DNA of 56,301 bases. Source: Paenibacillus sp. MZ04-78.2. GTDB lineage: Bacteria > Bacillota > Bacilli > Paenibacillales > NBRC-103111. The position numbers and the translations under genes were made by a program. Position 1 is the stretch's first letter, and each line of letters begins with the position of its first letter. The notes under the pieces are model-generated. The model ran no database searches and was not told the origin of the DNA. It saw nothing but the letters and a program-made list of their open reading frames with translations. Below, piece by piece: positions 15,012 through 22,895 of the stretch. The stretch covers positions 1 to 56,301 of the forward strand of contig NZ_JANAVJ010000034.1 in the NCBI RefSeq assembly GCF_024213375.1. The letters are read 5' to 3'.

Positions 15012-16421
15012 ATGGAAAACAGATTTTTCAGCCATACGATGAAATGGTTAGTGATCATGGTATTCTTGGCGGCAGCCGTAGGCTGCGAGAAGTCAACGGA
15101 GAATAAACCGGAGGCGCCACAGAAAGACGCCAGCCATCAGCAGGAAGAGCGTAAACCAAATGCGGAACCATCGCAACCGCAAGCTCAAGCTCCATCCCAA
15201 CTGCCGTCCGAGTCGCAATCCAAGTCTGAGTCCGAACCGCAGCAGACTGGGGCGGCGCAAGATATTCGTAGCCTTTCTTCTCTCATACCGGCCGGCAAAG
15301 AACTCTCGCTTCTGAGAAACGGTAAGAAGGCCGTCGCTCGTGGAGACCTCAACAAAGACGGAATAGACGATCTGGCCATCATCGTAGAAGATCCCAAGGA
15401 GACAATGGCGGAAAGGGATTTACTTCTATACTTTGGAAACGCTACGGGAGCTTACGAACAATCGATCTACGCTAAAAAAGCCATTTTGTGTAAAGACTGC
15501 GGGGGCGTCAATGGAGACCCGTTGGACGACTTTTCCGCAAACAATAGTACGGTTCTGATCGGCTTTCACGGAGGGTCGAACGAACGGTGGTATTCGAAGT
15601 ACCGCTTTCAATACAGGGACCGAGACTGGTTTTTGATAGGTTATACGGGCGGAAGCTACCATACGACAGACGTTTATCGGGGTGAGGAAGAAGACATCAA
15701 TCTGCTGACCGGAGATTTTATCCTCAAGAAGAGCGACAAAAACGATCCGGGCGGCAAGCTGATTCAAACCGAAAAAGGGAAACGGCCTAAGCGCAAGCTT
15801 GTCAAGCTAAGCGAGTTCAAAGGGAAGATCTACGATGAGACGGTTATCGAACGTGTGGAGGCAGATAAAGGAAATCAAGATATTACTCCGTCTCCCGACA
15901 GGCAATTTGTTTTTTTTACCAAGGAGAAGAAAGAAACCAATTTCATCTGGAACATAGACGAAGCGCAGCCCAAGGAAATTAGAGGGATTGCTTCCAGGGT
16001 CGGTTCTGCCATTTGGTCCCCGAACAGTAAATGGATAATGGTCGATTCGGGCACTTCGCCGATCCGTACAGGGCAGATCGTTGACCCGGCAACCGGTAAA
16101 ATTATACTGGAAGTAAATTACTTGAGCGCAGGCAAAATTTCTTTTTCACCCGACAATTCCAGGCTGCTGTATGCTCGTGGTTCCGAGGAACTTCCCTCGG
16201 TTAAAGACCAATATGTTGACGAAGGCCGCATAAGTATTATCGTGTTGGATCTCGGCACAAGTAAGGAGAAGATCGTAAAGGAAGGCACGGAAACCGTCGA
16301 TTATTATTTTCCGAAGTGGAAGGACGATCATCAAATCTCTTATACGAAGACAATAAACAGCGTACTGCAAGGTAAGCTTATCCATACAGATACCCAAGAA
16401 ACGATGAAGCTTGAAGAATAA
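15012..16421 (+). CDS. Large lipoprotein with FG-GAP-like and beta-propeller-like regions
   Basis: A predicted surface lipoprotein of 469 residues. ATG at 15012 is preferred over GTG at 14988 because GAAAGGAAG (14996-15004) precedes it. The signal ends WLVIMVFLAAAVGC, with lipidated C25. A long Gln/Pro/Ser/Glu-rich linker (about 26-80) follows. Residues about 105-125 contain ARGDLNKDGIDDLAIIVED, an FG-GAP/VCBS-like calcium-loop motif. The second half (about 280-450) has WD40/TolB-like repeats such as ITPSPDRQFVFFTKEK, AIWSPNSKWIMVDSG and ISFSPDNSRLLYARG. Function is unknown; it may bind ligands or proteins at the cell surface. Confidence 0.75.
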   Translation: MENRFFSHTMKWLVIMVFLAAAVGCEKSTENKPEAPQKDASHQQEERKPNAEPSQPQAQAPSQLPSESQSKSESEPQQTGAAQDIRSLSSLIPAGKELSLLRNGKKAVARGDLNKDGIDDLAIIVEDPKETMAERDLLLYFGNATGAYEQSIYAKKAILCKDCGGVNGDPLDDFSANNSTVLIGFHGGSNERWYSKYRFQYRDRDWFLIGYTGGSYHTTDVYRGEEEDINLLTGDFILKKSDKNDPGGKLIQTEKGKRPKRKLVKLSEFKGKIYDETVIERVEADKGNQDITPSPDRQFVFFTKEKKETNFIWNIDEAQPKEIRGIASRVGSAIWSPNSKWIMVDSGTSPIRTGQIVDPATGKIILEVNYLSAGKISFSPDNSRLLYARGSEELPSVKDQYVDEGRISIIVLDLGTSKEKIVKEGTETVDYYFPKWKDDHQISYTKTINSVLQGKLIHTDTQETMKLEE

Positions 16422-16432
16422 TCCCCAACAAA

Positions 16433-16467
16433 AAATACCCTCATCCCGCAAAGGATAGAGGGTATTT
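16433..16467. terminator. Bidirectional terminator between the lipoprotein and RNase J genes
   Basis: AAATACCCTC pairs with GAGGGTATTT across a 15-base loop. A-rich and T-rich flanks on the two sides let it end both convergent genes. Confidence 0.75.
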
Positions 16468-16501
16468 GCTCGTTGTAAGTGGACTGGTTGGTTTGGTTCG
16501 A

Positions 16502-18175
16502 TCAAACTTCCATAATAATGGGAAGAATCATCGGCTTTCTTCTGGTTCGCTCATATAAGAATCGTCCTAGCGCATCTTTTACATTTGATTTTATCGTAGA
16601 CCATTGGTTCTCATTCTCGTGAGTTAATTTGTTGATCGTATTGGACACTATGCGGCTTGCCTCGTCGAGCAAGCCTTCCGATTCGCGGACGTATACGAAG
16701 CCGCGGGAGATGATGTCGGGTCCGGAGAGGATCTTGCCTTCCTGTTTGCTGATCGAAACGACAACAATCAGGATGCCGTCTTGAGACAAATGCTTACGGT
16801 CCCGCAGGACGATATTTCCGACGTCACCGATGCCTAAGCCGTCGATGAGTGTGTTGCCTGCCGGAACTTTTCCACGTTTACGGCCTGCGCCGTTCTGGAT
16901 TTCAACGACTTCGCCGTTATCGACGATGAAAATGTTGGCCGGGTCGACGCCGACGGCTTGCGCTAGCGTGCCGTGCTGACGGAGCATCCGGTATTCCCCG
17001 TGAATCGGGATGAAAAATTTCGGACGCATCAGATTGATCATCAGCTTCAATTCTTCCTGGCTGGCATGTCCGGAAACGTGCATGCCCGTCAGTGTGCCGG
17101 AACCGTAGATGACGTGGGCTCCGAGACGGAACAGCTCGTCGACTGTCCGCCCGATATTTCTTTCGTTCCCCGGAATGGGCGTGGCCGAAATAATAACCGT
17201 GTCCCCGGGAAGAACCTCCACCTGCTTGTGGTTCGAGCGGGCCATGCGGGTCAGCGCCGACATCGGTTCGCCCTGGCTGCCCGTACACAGAATAACGATA
17301 CGGTCGGCTGCGTATTTATTCACTTCATTCGGCTCAATTAGCATGCCATCCGGAATGTTCAGATAACCAAGCTCGGAGGCGATGGTAATCATATTGACCA
17401 TGCTGCGTCCGATGACGACCAGCTTCCGGTTCGAAGCGATAGCCGCCTCGATGACCTGCTGAAGCCTGTGCACGTTGGAGGCAAAGGTGGACAAGATCAC
17501 GCGCTGGCGTGCGGTCCGGAATACGTCCTCCAGATTGCCGCCGACGCTTTTCTCCGAAGGGGTGAACCCTGGGCGTTCCGCATTCGTGCTCTCGGAGAGC
17601 AGGGCGAGGACGCCTTTTTTGCCGATATCCGACATGCGGTGAAGGTCCGCATATTGGCCGTTAACGGGCGTTTGGTCGAATTTAAAATCGCCGGTGTGAA
17701 CGACAGCGCCTTCAGGGGTATCAAGCACGACCCCCAGGCTGTCCGGAATGCTGTGATTCGTTTTGAAGAACGAAGCGACAATTGTTCCGAACTTTAATAC
17801 GGAATCAGCATGAATTAACACCCGTTCCGTCGAACCCAGCAGCCCGTGTTCTTTAAATTTTCCTTCAATAAGTCCCATCGTCAGTTTGCTCGTATAGACG
17901 GGGATGTTGAGCTGCTTGAGGATATAAGGCAACCCGCCAATATGATCCTCATGACCGTGCGTAATGACGAGCGCCCTGACTTTATTCCGGTTCTCAATCA
18001 GATAGGAAATATCCGGTACGATCATATCGATGCCGGGCAGCTCCACATCCGGGAATTTCGAACCACAATCAATGACAACAATGTCGTCTGCGTATTGTAC
18101 CACATACATGTTTTTGCCAATTTCGCCTACGCCGCCCAAGGCAAAAATGGACAACTTTTTTTCTGAACTAGCCAA
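16502..18175 (-). CDS. rnjA: Ribonuclease J
   Basis: A metallo-beta-lactamase/beta-CASP ribonuclease with 5'-3' exonuclease and endonuclease activity in mRNA decay and rRNA maturation. Its 557 residues and its RRKPMILPIIMEV end fit RNase J1 of B. subtilis (555 residues). The zinc motif THGHEDHIGG (HGHEDH at 73-78), HTGDFKFD near 162, and beta-CASP motifs FASNVHRLQQVIEAA and CTGSQGEPMSALTRMA are all present, as is the late IPIHGEYRMLRQHG. Translation starts at TTG behind GAGGAGG. Bacillales usually carry two paralogues, so J1 rather than J2 is a preference from overall similarity. Confidence 0.93.
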   Translation of the reverse strand: MASSEKKLSIFALGGVGEIGKNMYVVQYADDIVVIDCGSKFPDVELPGIDMIVPDISYLIENRNKVRALVITHGHEDHIGGLPYILKQLNIPVYTSKLTMGLIEGKFKEHGLLGSTERVLIHADSVLKFGTIVASFFKTNHSIPDSLGVVLDTPEGAVVHTGDFKFDQTPVNGQYADLHRMSDIGKKGVLALLSESTNAERPGFTPSEKSVGGNLEDVFRTARQRVILSTFASNVHRLQQVIEAAIASNRKLVVIGRSMVNMITIASELGYLNIPDGMLIEPNEVNKYAADRIVILCTGSQGEPMSALTRMARSNHKQVEVLPGDTVIISATPIPGNERNIGRTVDELFRLGAHVIYGSGTLTGMHVSGHASQEELKLMINLMRPKFFIPIHGEYRMLRQHGTLAQAVGVDPANIFIVDNGEVVEIQNGAGRKRGKVPAGNTLIDGLGIGDVGNIVLRDRKHLSQDGILIVVVSISKQEGKILSGPDIISRGFVYVRESEGLLDEASRIVSNTINKLTHENENQWSTIKSNVKDALGRFLYERTRRKPMILPIIMEV

Positions 18176-18585
18176 GTTAAACCTCCTCGATAGAATTGAC
18201 GACGAACATACAAATCAAACTCAAAAGATCCGAACCAGTCACTTGCCTTTATTATAACACAACTCTTAGAAAAAAAGTAAATGTTGGACGAACCGTTGAG
18301 AAGACGCATTATTTCGCCCCGGACCGGTCAGGGACGGACATGAACGAACGGTCCGATCGGCGCCGGAACGAGCAGCGAACCTGATACGATGCGACCGGCG
18401 AGATTCTCCGCTTCGCTTCGGGGCGGACACGTACTGCGGGACAAAGAGAGCATGGCAAATGCCGGCGCTTTTGATACAATGGAAAGGAAATACAGTCAGG
18501 CACGGCATGGCACAAAAGACGGAAGGGTTGTACATTAGCCGTTATTCCATATCATTACTATGTATGTATTCAAGGAGGAATTCTT
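18176..18585. other. Intergenic region between divergent RNase J and hydrolase genes
   Basis: On the minus strand TTATAATAAAGG provides a good -10 for RNase J (TATAAT at 18256-18251) with only a loose TTACTT-like -35. On the plus strand TGATACAATGG (TACAAT near 18475) could serve the hydrolase. The middle, about 18290-18460, is GC-rich with CGG-rich inverted patches (for example GGACCGGTCAGGGAC near 18319 against GGTCCGATCGG) but no recognisable gene. Confidence 0.4.
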
Positions 18586-19473
18586 ATGAGCGAACAGCAA
18601 GCATCCGGATTGCAAAAGCAGCGTTTCGAGCAGCCGATTGACGCCGGGCTGACCCTTCGGGGCGAGGTAACGGTACAGGAGGCGGCCAGCAAAGGGTCGA
18701 TGCCCGTCGTGATCATGGCGCACGGCTTTAAAAGCTTCATGGATTGGGGCTTTCAGCCTTATGCCGCGGCCGAGCTGGCCCGCCGCGGATATTATGTCGT
18801 CCGGTTTAATTTTTCCTGCAACGGGGTGAACGAGCGGGATTTCGACGAGCTGGACAAATTCGCCGTGAACACGTACTCCCGCGAGCAGGCGGATCTGGCG
18901 GTTGTTTGGGAGCTGTTGCAGGAGAAACGGCTGCCCTTTGCGGAGCAGGCGGACACCGGCCGGGTTGCCTTGCTCGGCCACAGCCGCGGGGGCGGAAACA
19001 GCATCGTGTTTGCCGCGGAGCACCCGGACGTACAGGCCGTCGTTACGTGGAACGGCATCGCTTCGGCCGACTTGTTCGACGATGCTTTCAAGGAAGAAAT
19101 CGCCCGCCATGGCGTCGCCTACGTGGCGAACGCGCGGACGGGGCAGAGCATGCCGATTCGGCAAACGTTCTACGATGACTTGAAGCAAAATGCGGAGCGC
19201 TTCGATATTACAGCGCGGCTCGCTGGGCTAAAGACACTGGTGCTGTCCGTGCAAGGCGACGCGGACTCGGATCGGCTGAAGGAGGGATTCCGCAGGCTGC
19301 GCGAGGCTGCTCCGAGCCAATCGTTCGTAACGATTGCAGGAGGGACGCATACGTTCGGCGCGGTTCATCCGTTTGCCGTAACGACACCGCAGCTTGAGGA
19401 AGCGCTCGAAGCGACCGCGCGTTTCCTGGACGGCCAGATGCGCGATACCGGCGAAAGGCGCAGGCAGGATTGA
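18586..19473 (+). CDS. Alpha/beta-hydrolase (dienelactone-hydrolase-like)
   Basis: A soluble 295-residue alpha/beta hydrolase. The N-terminal strand region has VVIMAHGFKSFMDWGFQP (oxyanion HG, about 42-59), the nucleophile elbow is GHSRGG (about 129-134), and the acid probably falls in LVLSVQGDADSDRL. The terminal histidine is in GGTHTFGAVHPF. This resembles prolyl-oligopeptidase/dienelactone-type esterases acting on small esters or peptides; the substrate is unknown. The start is ATG behind AAGGAGG. Immediately downstream lies the glpP fossil rather than a functional partner. Confidence 0.8.
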   Translation: MSEQQASGLQKQRFEQPIDAGLTLRGEVTVQEAASKGSMPVVIMAHGFKSFMDWGFQPYAAAELARRGYYVVRFNFSCNGVNERDFDELDKFAVNTYSREQADLAVVWELLQEKRLPFAEQADTGRVALLGHSRGGGNSIVFAAEHPDVQAVVTWNGIASADLFDDAFKEEIARHGVAYVANARTGQSMPIRQTFYDDLKQNAERFDITARLAGLKTLVLSVQGDADSDRLKEGFRRLREAAPSQSFVTIAGGTHTFGAVHPFAVTTPQLEEALEATARFLDGQMRDTGERRRQD

Positions 19474-19512
19474 GCGCAGAGTGAAAAGCCAGGACATCGG
19501 TCCCGGCTCCGT

Positions 19513-19781
19513 CGGAAGCGGATTCTTGCTGCCGTACGCAAGCTGAAGGACTTGGAGCATTTGTTCGCCTCCTCCTAGGTTTGGATCGTCCTGCTGGACA
19601 GCCATATGTCGCGTAACGCCGCATATTATCGCCGAGATGCACAGCAAGCTCGACATTCCGATTCTGGCCGGCGGCTTGATCCGGACGAATGAGGACGGAC
19701 GTGGAGCTTATGCTCGGCTCCGGCGCAGTAGCGGTCACCACATCCCGCAGGGAGCTGTGGGACGCCCATGCACCGGAGTAG
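19513..19781 (+). pseudogene. glpP: Remnant of glpP, the glycerol-responsive antiterminator
   Basis: Two pieces of GlpP remain in order. The first (from 19513) reads RILAAVRKLKDLEHLFASS, then a TAG, then VWIVLLDSHMSR, matching the N-terminus of GlpP. The second (from about 19620) reads IIAEMHSKLDIPILAGGLIR then TNED, matching the family's PIFAGGFIRTEED near the C-terminus. The central portion, roughly 110 residues, is gone. A tandem GGAC duplication after GAGGAC then shifts the frame; in the new frame the ending VELMLGSGAVAVTTSRRELW is intact to TAG at 19779-19781. The fossil converges on glpD, the operon GlpP normally controls. Confidence 0.85.
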
Positions 19782-19805
19782 CAGGCTCACCGGACCGCCG
19801 GGCGC

Positions 19806-21479
19806 TTACTCGGTCGAGGCAGGCGTCGCCGCATCGTGCAGCAGCACGTCCAGCTGGCGCAGATGCTCCTCCGCGACCTCCGGCGTCCAGCCGAAGCGCT
19901 TCGCCATGTAAGCCGTCGCCAGCTGCTTCCAGCGCCGCGCCCAAGCGATATCGAAGTACAGCGCGCCGGTCCGGCGGACGAAAAAGTCCTGCGGCGTCGC
20001 GACCATTTCCTCATCGATTCCATAGGCGAGCGAAGCCAGCACATCCACCGGCAGGCCGGTTTGCTCCGCTTCTTCGCGCAGCAGCGTGCAGCGCTGGAAG
20101 ACGCGGTCCGCGTTGGAGCCGTAGCGCTGCACGACCGACTCGGCTTGACGCTTCGTCAGACCAAGCGCTTCGCCGTCGCGTACTTTTGCTTCCGCGAACG
20201 CCTTGAATTGCGCGGAGCCGCCGACGTCCCCGCCGGACAGCTTGATCCGGTCCGTCGTACAGCCCGGATACGAAGCGCCATTTTGCTCTTGGAGCTGGCC
20301 TGTGACCAGGTTGACGGTGCGCTCCGCCATTTTGCGGTAGCCGGTCAGCTTGCCGCCGGCAATGGTAATCAGACCCGAAGGGGCGATGAAAATTTCATCC
20401 TTCCGCGACAGCTCCGACGGCGATTTGCCGTCTTCGTGAATGAGCGGCCGCAGCCCGGACCAGCTGGACTCGACATCGGCCGCCGCCAGCTTGAGGCTCG
20501 GGAACATGAAGTTGGCCGCCGTCAAAATATAGTCGCGGTCGGCCGTCGTCATCCGCGGATGAACGAGATCGCCGCTGTAATTCGTGTCCGTGGTGCCGAC
20601 ATACGTTTTGCCGTCGCGCGGAATCGCGAACACCATGCGGCCATCCGGCGTATCGAAGTAGATCGCCTGCTTGAGCGGGAACCGCCCGCTGTCGATGACA
20701 AGGTGCACGCCTTTGGTCAGGTGCAGCCGCTTGCCCTGCTTCGAGCCGTCTTTTTCCCGGATCGTGTCGACCCAAGGTCCGGCCGCATTGACGATTTTGC
20801 GTGCAAAGATGTCATACGTTTCGCCGCTCAGCATGTCGACGACGCGCACGCCCATCAGCTTCCCGCCTTCATAGAGCAGCTCTTCCGCCTTCGCATAGTT
20901 GACCGCCAGAGCGCCGCAATCCGCAGCGGCTTTCATCGTTTCAATCGTCAGCCGGGCGTCGTCCGTGCGGTACTCGACGTAGTACCCGCCCCCCTTCAGC
21001 TTGTCTTCGCGGAGCAGCGGCTCGCGCCGCAGCGTTTCGGCTTTGGACAGCATGATCCGGCGCTCGCTTCGTTTGACGCCCGCCAAGGAGTCGTACATCA
21101 TCAGCCCGACGGAGGTTGCCAGCTTGCCGTAGGTGCCGCCTTCGATCATCGGCAGCAGCATCCACTCCGGCGTCGTCACGTGCGGCGCGTTCTCGTAGAC
21201 GATGGCACGCTCTTTGCCCACCTCAGCCACCAGCTTGAATTCGAGCTGCTTCAAATAACGCAAGCCGCCGTGAATCAGCTTCGTGGAACGGCTAGACGTG
21301 CCCGCGCCGAAGTCCTGCATCTCGACCAGTCCGGTTTTCAGCCCCCGGGTTTGCGCGTCGAGCGCGATTCCCGCCCCGGTGATACCACCGCCGATGACCA
21401 GCAGATCGAGCGGGGCTCCGGCCATCTCCCGAAGCCGTTCTTGCCGGTGTTCCCCTGAAAATTTCGCCTGTTTTGTCAT
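19806..21479 (-). CDS. glpD: Aerobic glycerol-3-phosphate dehydrogenase GlpD
   Basis: Membrane-associated flavoenzyme that oxidises glycerol-3-phosphate to dihydroxyacetone phosphate and passes electrons to quinone. ATG at 21479 is chosen because AAAGGGG lies 9 bases before it; the in-frame TTG 21 bases further up would include that site. The FAD-binding dinucleotide fold is LLVIGGGITGAGIALDAQTR (about 26-45). SSRSTKLIHGGLRYL (about 61-75) is the family signature, and IAGGKLTGYRKMAE marks the end of the FAD domain. The C-terminal cap covers about 400-557, giving a normal family length of 557. A promoter and attenuator precede it. The locus no longer holds intact glpP or glpK. Confidence 0.95.
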   Translation of the reverse strand: MTKQAKFSGEHRQERLREMAGAPLDLLVIGGGITGAGIALDAQTRGLKTGLVEMQDFGAGTSSRSTKLIHGGLRYLKQLEFKLVAEVGKERAIVYENAPHVTTPEWMLLPMIEGGTYGKLATSVGLMMYDSLAGVKRSERRIMLSKAETLRREPLLREDKLKGGGYYVEYRTDDARLTIETMKAAADCGALAVNYAKAEELLYEGGKLMGVRVVDMLSGETYDIFARKIVNAAGPWVDTIREKDGSKQGKRLHLTKGVHLVIDSGRFPLKQAIYFDTPDGRMVFAIPRDGKTYVGTTDTNYSGDLVHPRMTTADRDYILTAANFMFPSLKLAAADVESSWSGLRPLIHEDGKSPSELSRKDEIFIAPSGLITIAGGKLTGYRKMAERTVNLVTGQLQEQNGASYPGCTTDRIKLSGGDVGGSAQFKAFAEAKVRDGEALGLTKRQAESVVQRYGSNADRVFQRCTLLREEAEQTGLPVDVLASLAYGIDEEMVATPQDFFVRRTGALYFDIAWARRWKQLATAYMAKRFGWTPEVAEEHLRQLDVLLHDAATPASTE

Positions 21480-21527
21480 GTGTTCAATCCCCTTTCGCAA
21501 TGTACGACCGCCCGGTTCCGGGTAAAA

Positions 21528-21615
21528 GCAAAAAAGAGAAGACGTGAAACAACTCTACGTCGGCGCGTCGCTTGTCGCATACGCGCTCCTGAAGAGCTTG
21601 CTCACGGTCTTCTCT
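21528..21615 (-). terminator. Leader terminator of glpD (GlpP-type attenuator)
   Basis: In the glpD leader, AGAGAAGACCGTG (complement of 21603-21615) pairs with CACGTCTTCTCT (complement of 21535-21546) with one bulged C. It encloses a large loop and is followed by TTTTTT. It lies between the promoter and the start codon. In B. subtilis the GlpP protein with glycerol-3-phosphate prevents termination at such a leader. Confidence 0.75.
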
Positions 21616-21649
21616 TGATCTCTGACCTACTGATTAACTTGTTGGCTTT

Positions 21650-21678
21650 ATCATAGCATGGCACCGGCTTCGGATCAA
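21650..21678 (-). promoter_or_regulatory. Candidate sigma-A promoter of glpD
   Basis: On the minus strand TTGATC (21678-21673), a 17-base spacer and TATGAT (21655-21650) lie about 170 bases before the glpD start and ahead of the leader terminator. Confidence 0.7.
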
Positions 21679-21767
21679 CCTTGACAGCGAAATCGGGCGT
21701 ATGATAGATTCCCTTTGCAACCTTTTTCCTATTATATTAGCGGACTATCCTCGGGGGAGGAATCGAT

Positions 21768-21902
21768 ATGAATAAGCCGGGCTATATGTTGGCTTTGGAC
21801 CAACGAAGCACGAGCGGGGTCCGTCTTCGGCAGGACCCGGAAATTCGCGGGTCTGCGCTCGTTCATGATAGGGAGTCGAGGAGGATCGAACATGGAGTCT
21901 GA
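21768..21902 (+). pseudogene. glpK: N-terminal remnant of glycerol kinase glpK
   Basis: ATG at 21768, 7 bases after GGGGGAGG, opens a 44-codon frame beginning MNKPGYMLALDQRSTS. This matches the first phosphate-binding strand of GlpK (family pattern YILALDQGTTSSR) with one Gly to Arg change. After 16 codons the similarity ends abruptly in unrelated residues (GVRLRQDPEIRG). The frame runs into the start of the DUF2071 gene. The remainder of glpK is absent from this window. The match is short, but its position opposite glpD and near the glpP fossil supports it. Confidence 0.65.
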
Positions 21903-22644
21903 CCGTTTCGATACCGCGCACCGTCCGTGGCCGCTGCCTGCGCTGCCGTGGATCATGAAGCAGACTTGGCGCAATCTGTTGTTTGCCCATTGGCCCGTTC
22001 CGGCGGATGAGCTTCGCGCTTATGTGCCGAAGGAGCTGCCGCTGGATACCTTCGAAGGCAGCGCGTGGCTTGCTGTTGTTCCCTTCCGAATGACCGATAT
22101 CCGGCTGCGCGGCTTGCCGCCGATTCCCGGAACGAGCCGGTTTCCGGAGCTTAACGTCAGAACTTACGTCACGCTCCATGACAAGCCCGGCGTCTATTTT
22201 TTCAGCCTCGATGCGGCGCACACGCTTGCCGTCAAGCTGGCCAGATGGCTGTATCATCTTCCTTACTACCGGGCGGATATGGGCGTAACCATGCAGAACG
22301 AAACCGTGTTTTACCGGAGCGAACGCCGGCAGGCGGGCCCCGCCTTTGCCGCACGTTACCGGCCCGTGTCGGAGCCGTATACGGCCAAGCCGGGATCGCT
22401 GGAGCATTGGCTGACCGAACGCTACTGCTTGTATACCTTGAACGGGCGCCGGGACGTCATGCGCTGCGACATCCATCATCAGCCCTGGCCGCTGCAGAAG
22501 GCGGAAGCCGAGCTTTACGAGAATACGATGCTGACGGGCAACGGCCTTCCGTTCGCGCCGGACGTTCCCCCGCTTCTTCATTATGCGGAAGCTCTGGAAG
22601 TGCGCGTATGGCCGCTCCTGAAGGTCACTGACCGAATGCCTTGA
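21892..22644 (+). CDS. DUF2071 (YqjF-type) protein
   Basis: A 250-residue soluble protein resembling the YqjF/DUF2071 family (acetoacetate-decarboxylase-like fold). Typical features are PWIMKQTWRNLLFAHWPVP (about 19-37), WLAVVPFRMTDIRLRGLPPI (about 61-80) and FPELNVRTYV followed by PGVYFFSLDA. The C-terminal half contains LEHWLTERYCLYT and IHHQPWPLQKAEAE. Enzymatic function is not established for the family. ATG at 21892 is chosen for its GAGGAGGATC site, against an in-frame ATG 27 bases upstream. Its leader still contains the glpK remnant, so it probably took over that gene's expression signals or was placed here by the deletion. Confidence 0.8.
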   Translation: MESDRFDTAHRPWPLPALPWIMKQTWRNLLFAHWPVPADELRAYVPKELPLDTFEGSAWLAVVPFRMTDIRLRGLPPIPGTSRFPELNVRTYVTLHDKPGVYFFSLDAAHTLAVKLARWLYHLPYYRADMGVTMQNETVFYRSERRQAGPAFAARYRPVSEPYTAKPGSLEHWLTERYCLYTLNGRRDVMRCDIHHQPWPLQKAEAELYENTMLTGNGLPFAPDVPPLLHYAEALEVRVWPLLKVTDRMP

Positions 22645-22815
22645 CCTGCGCCCGTTTGGGACGAATCCTGCATAGCGCTACGATCGGCCGATACATTTTT
22701 TCCCTAAAATTGTCAAATTTTCTTGTTTTAATCTTTACCAAAAAAGCAAGTCCGGAAAATGAAAAAAAAGACGCATATTTTGCCAATATCCTGAATGTTT
22801 CGTGTCTTTTCGGTG

Positions 22816-22862
22816 TATAATGGAATTATATGAACCTATTATAGTAAACTATATGCATATAG
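22816..22862 (+). promoter_or_regulatory. -10 element and 14-bp palindrome before the DGQHR operon
   Basis: TATAAT at 22816-22821 is a good -10, although no clear -35 lies 17 bases upstream. Between it and the ribosome site lies CTATATGCATATAG (22849-22862), a perfect palindrome placed where a repressor would block transcription. The DndB family includes an autorepressor, so self-control of this operon is plausible but inferred. Confidence 0.45.
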
Positions 22863-22895
22863 CTTTACGCGAGGTAAGTCAAGGAGGAAACGGTT

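Noticed and set aside
19836..21458. A 540-codon plus-strand frame opposite glpD
   Set aside because: Antisense shadow; the glpD protein on the minus strand is complete and conserved.
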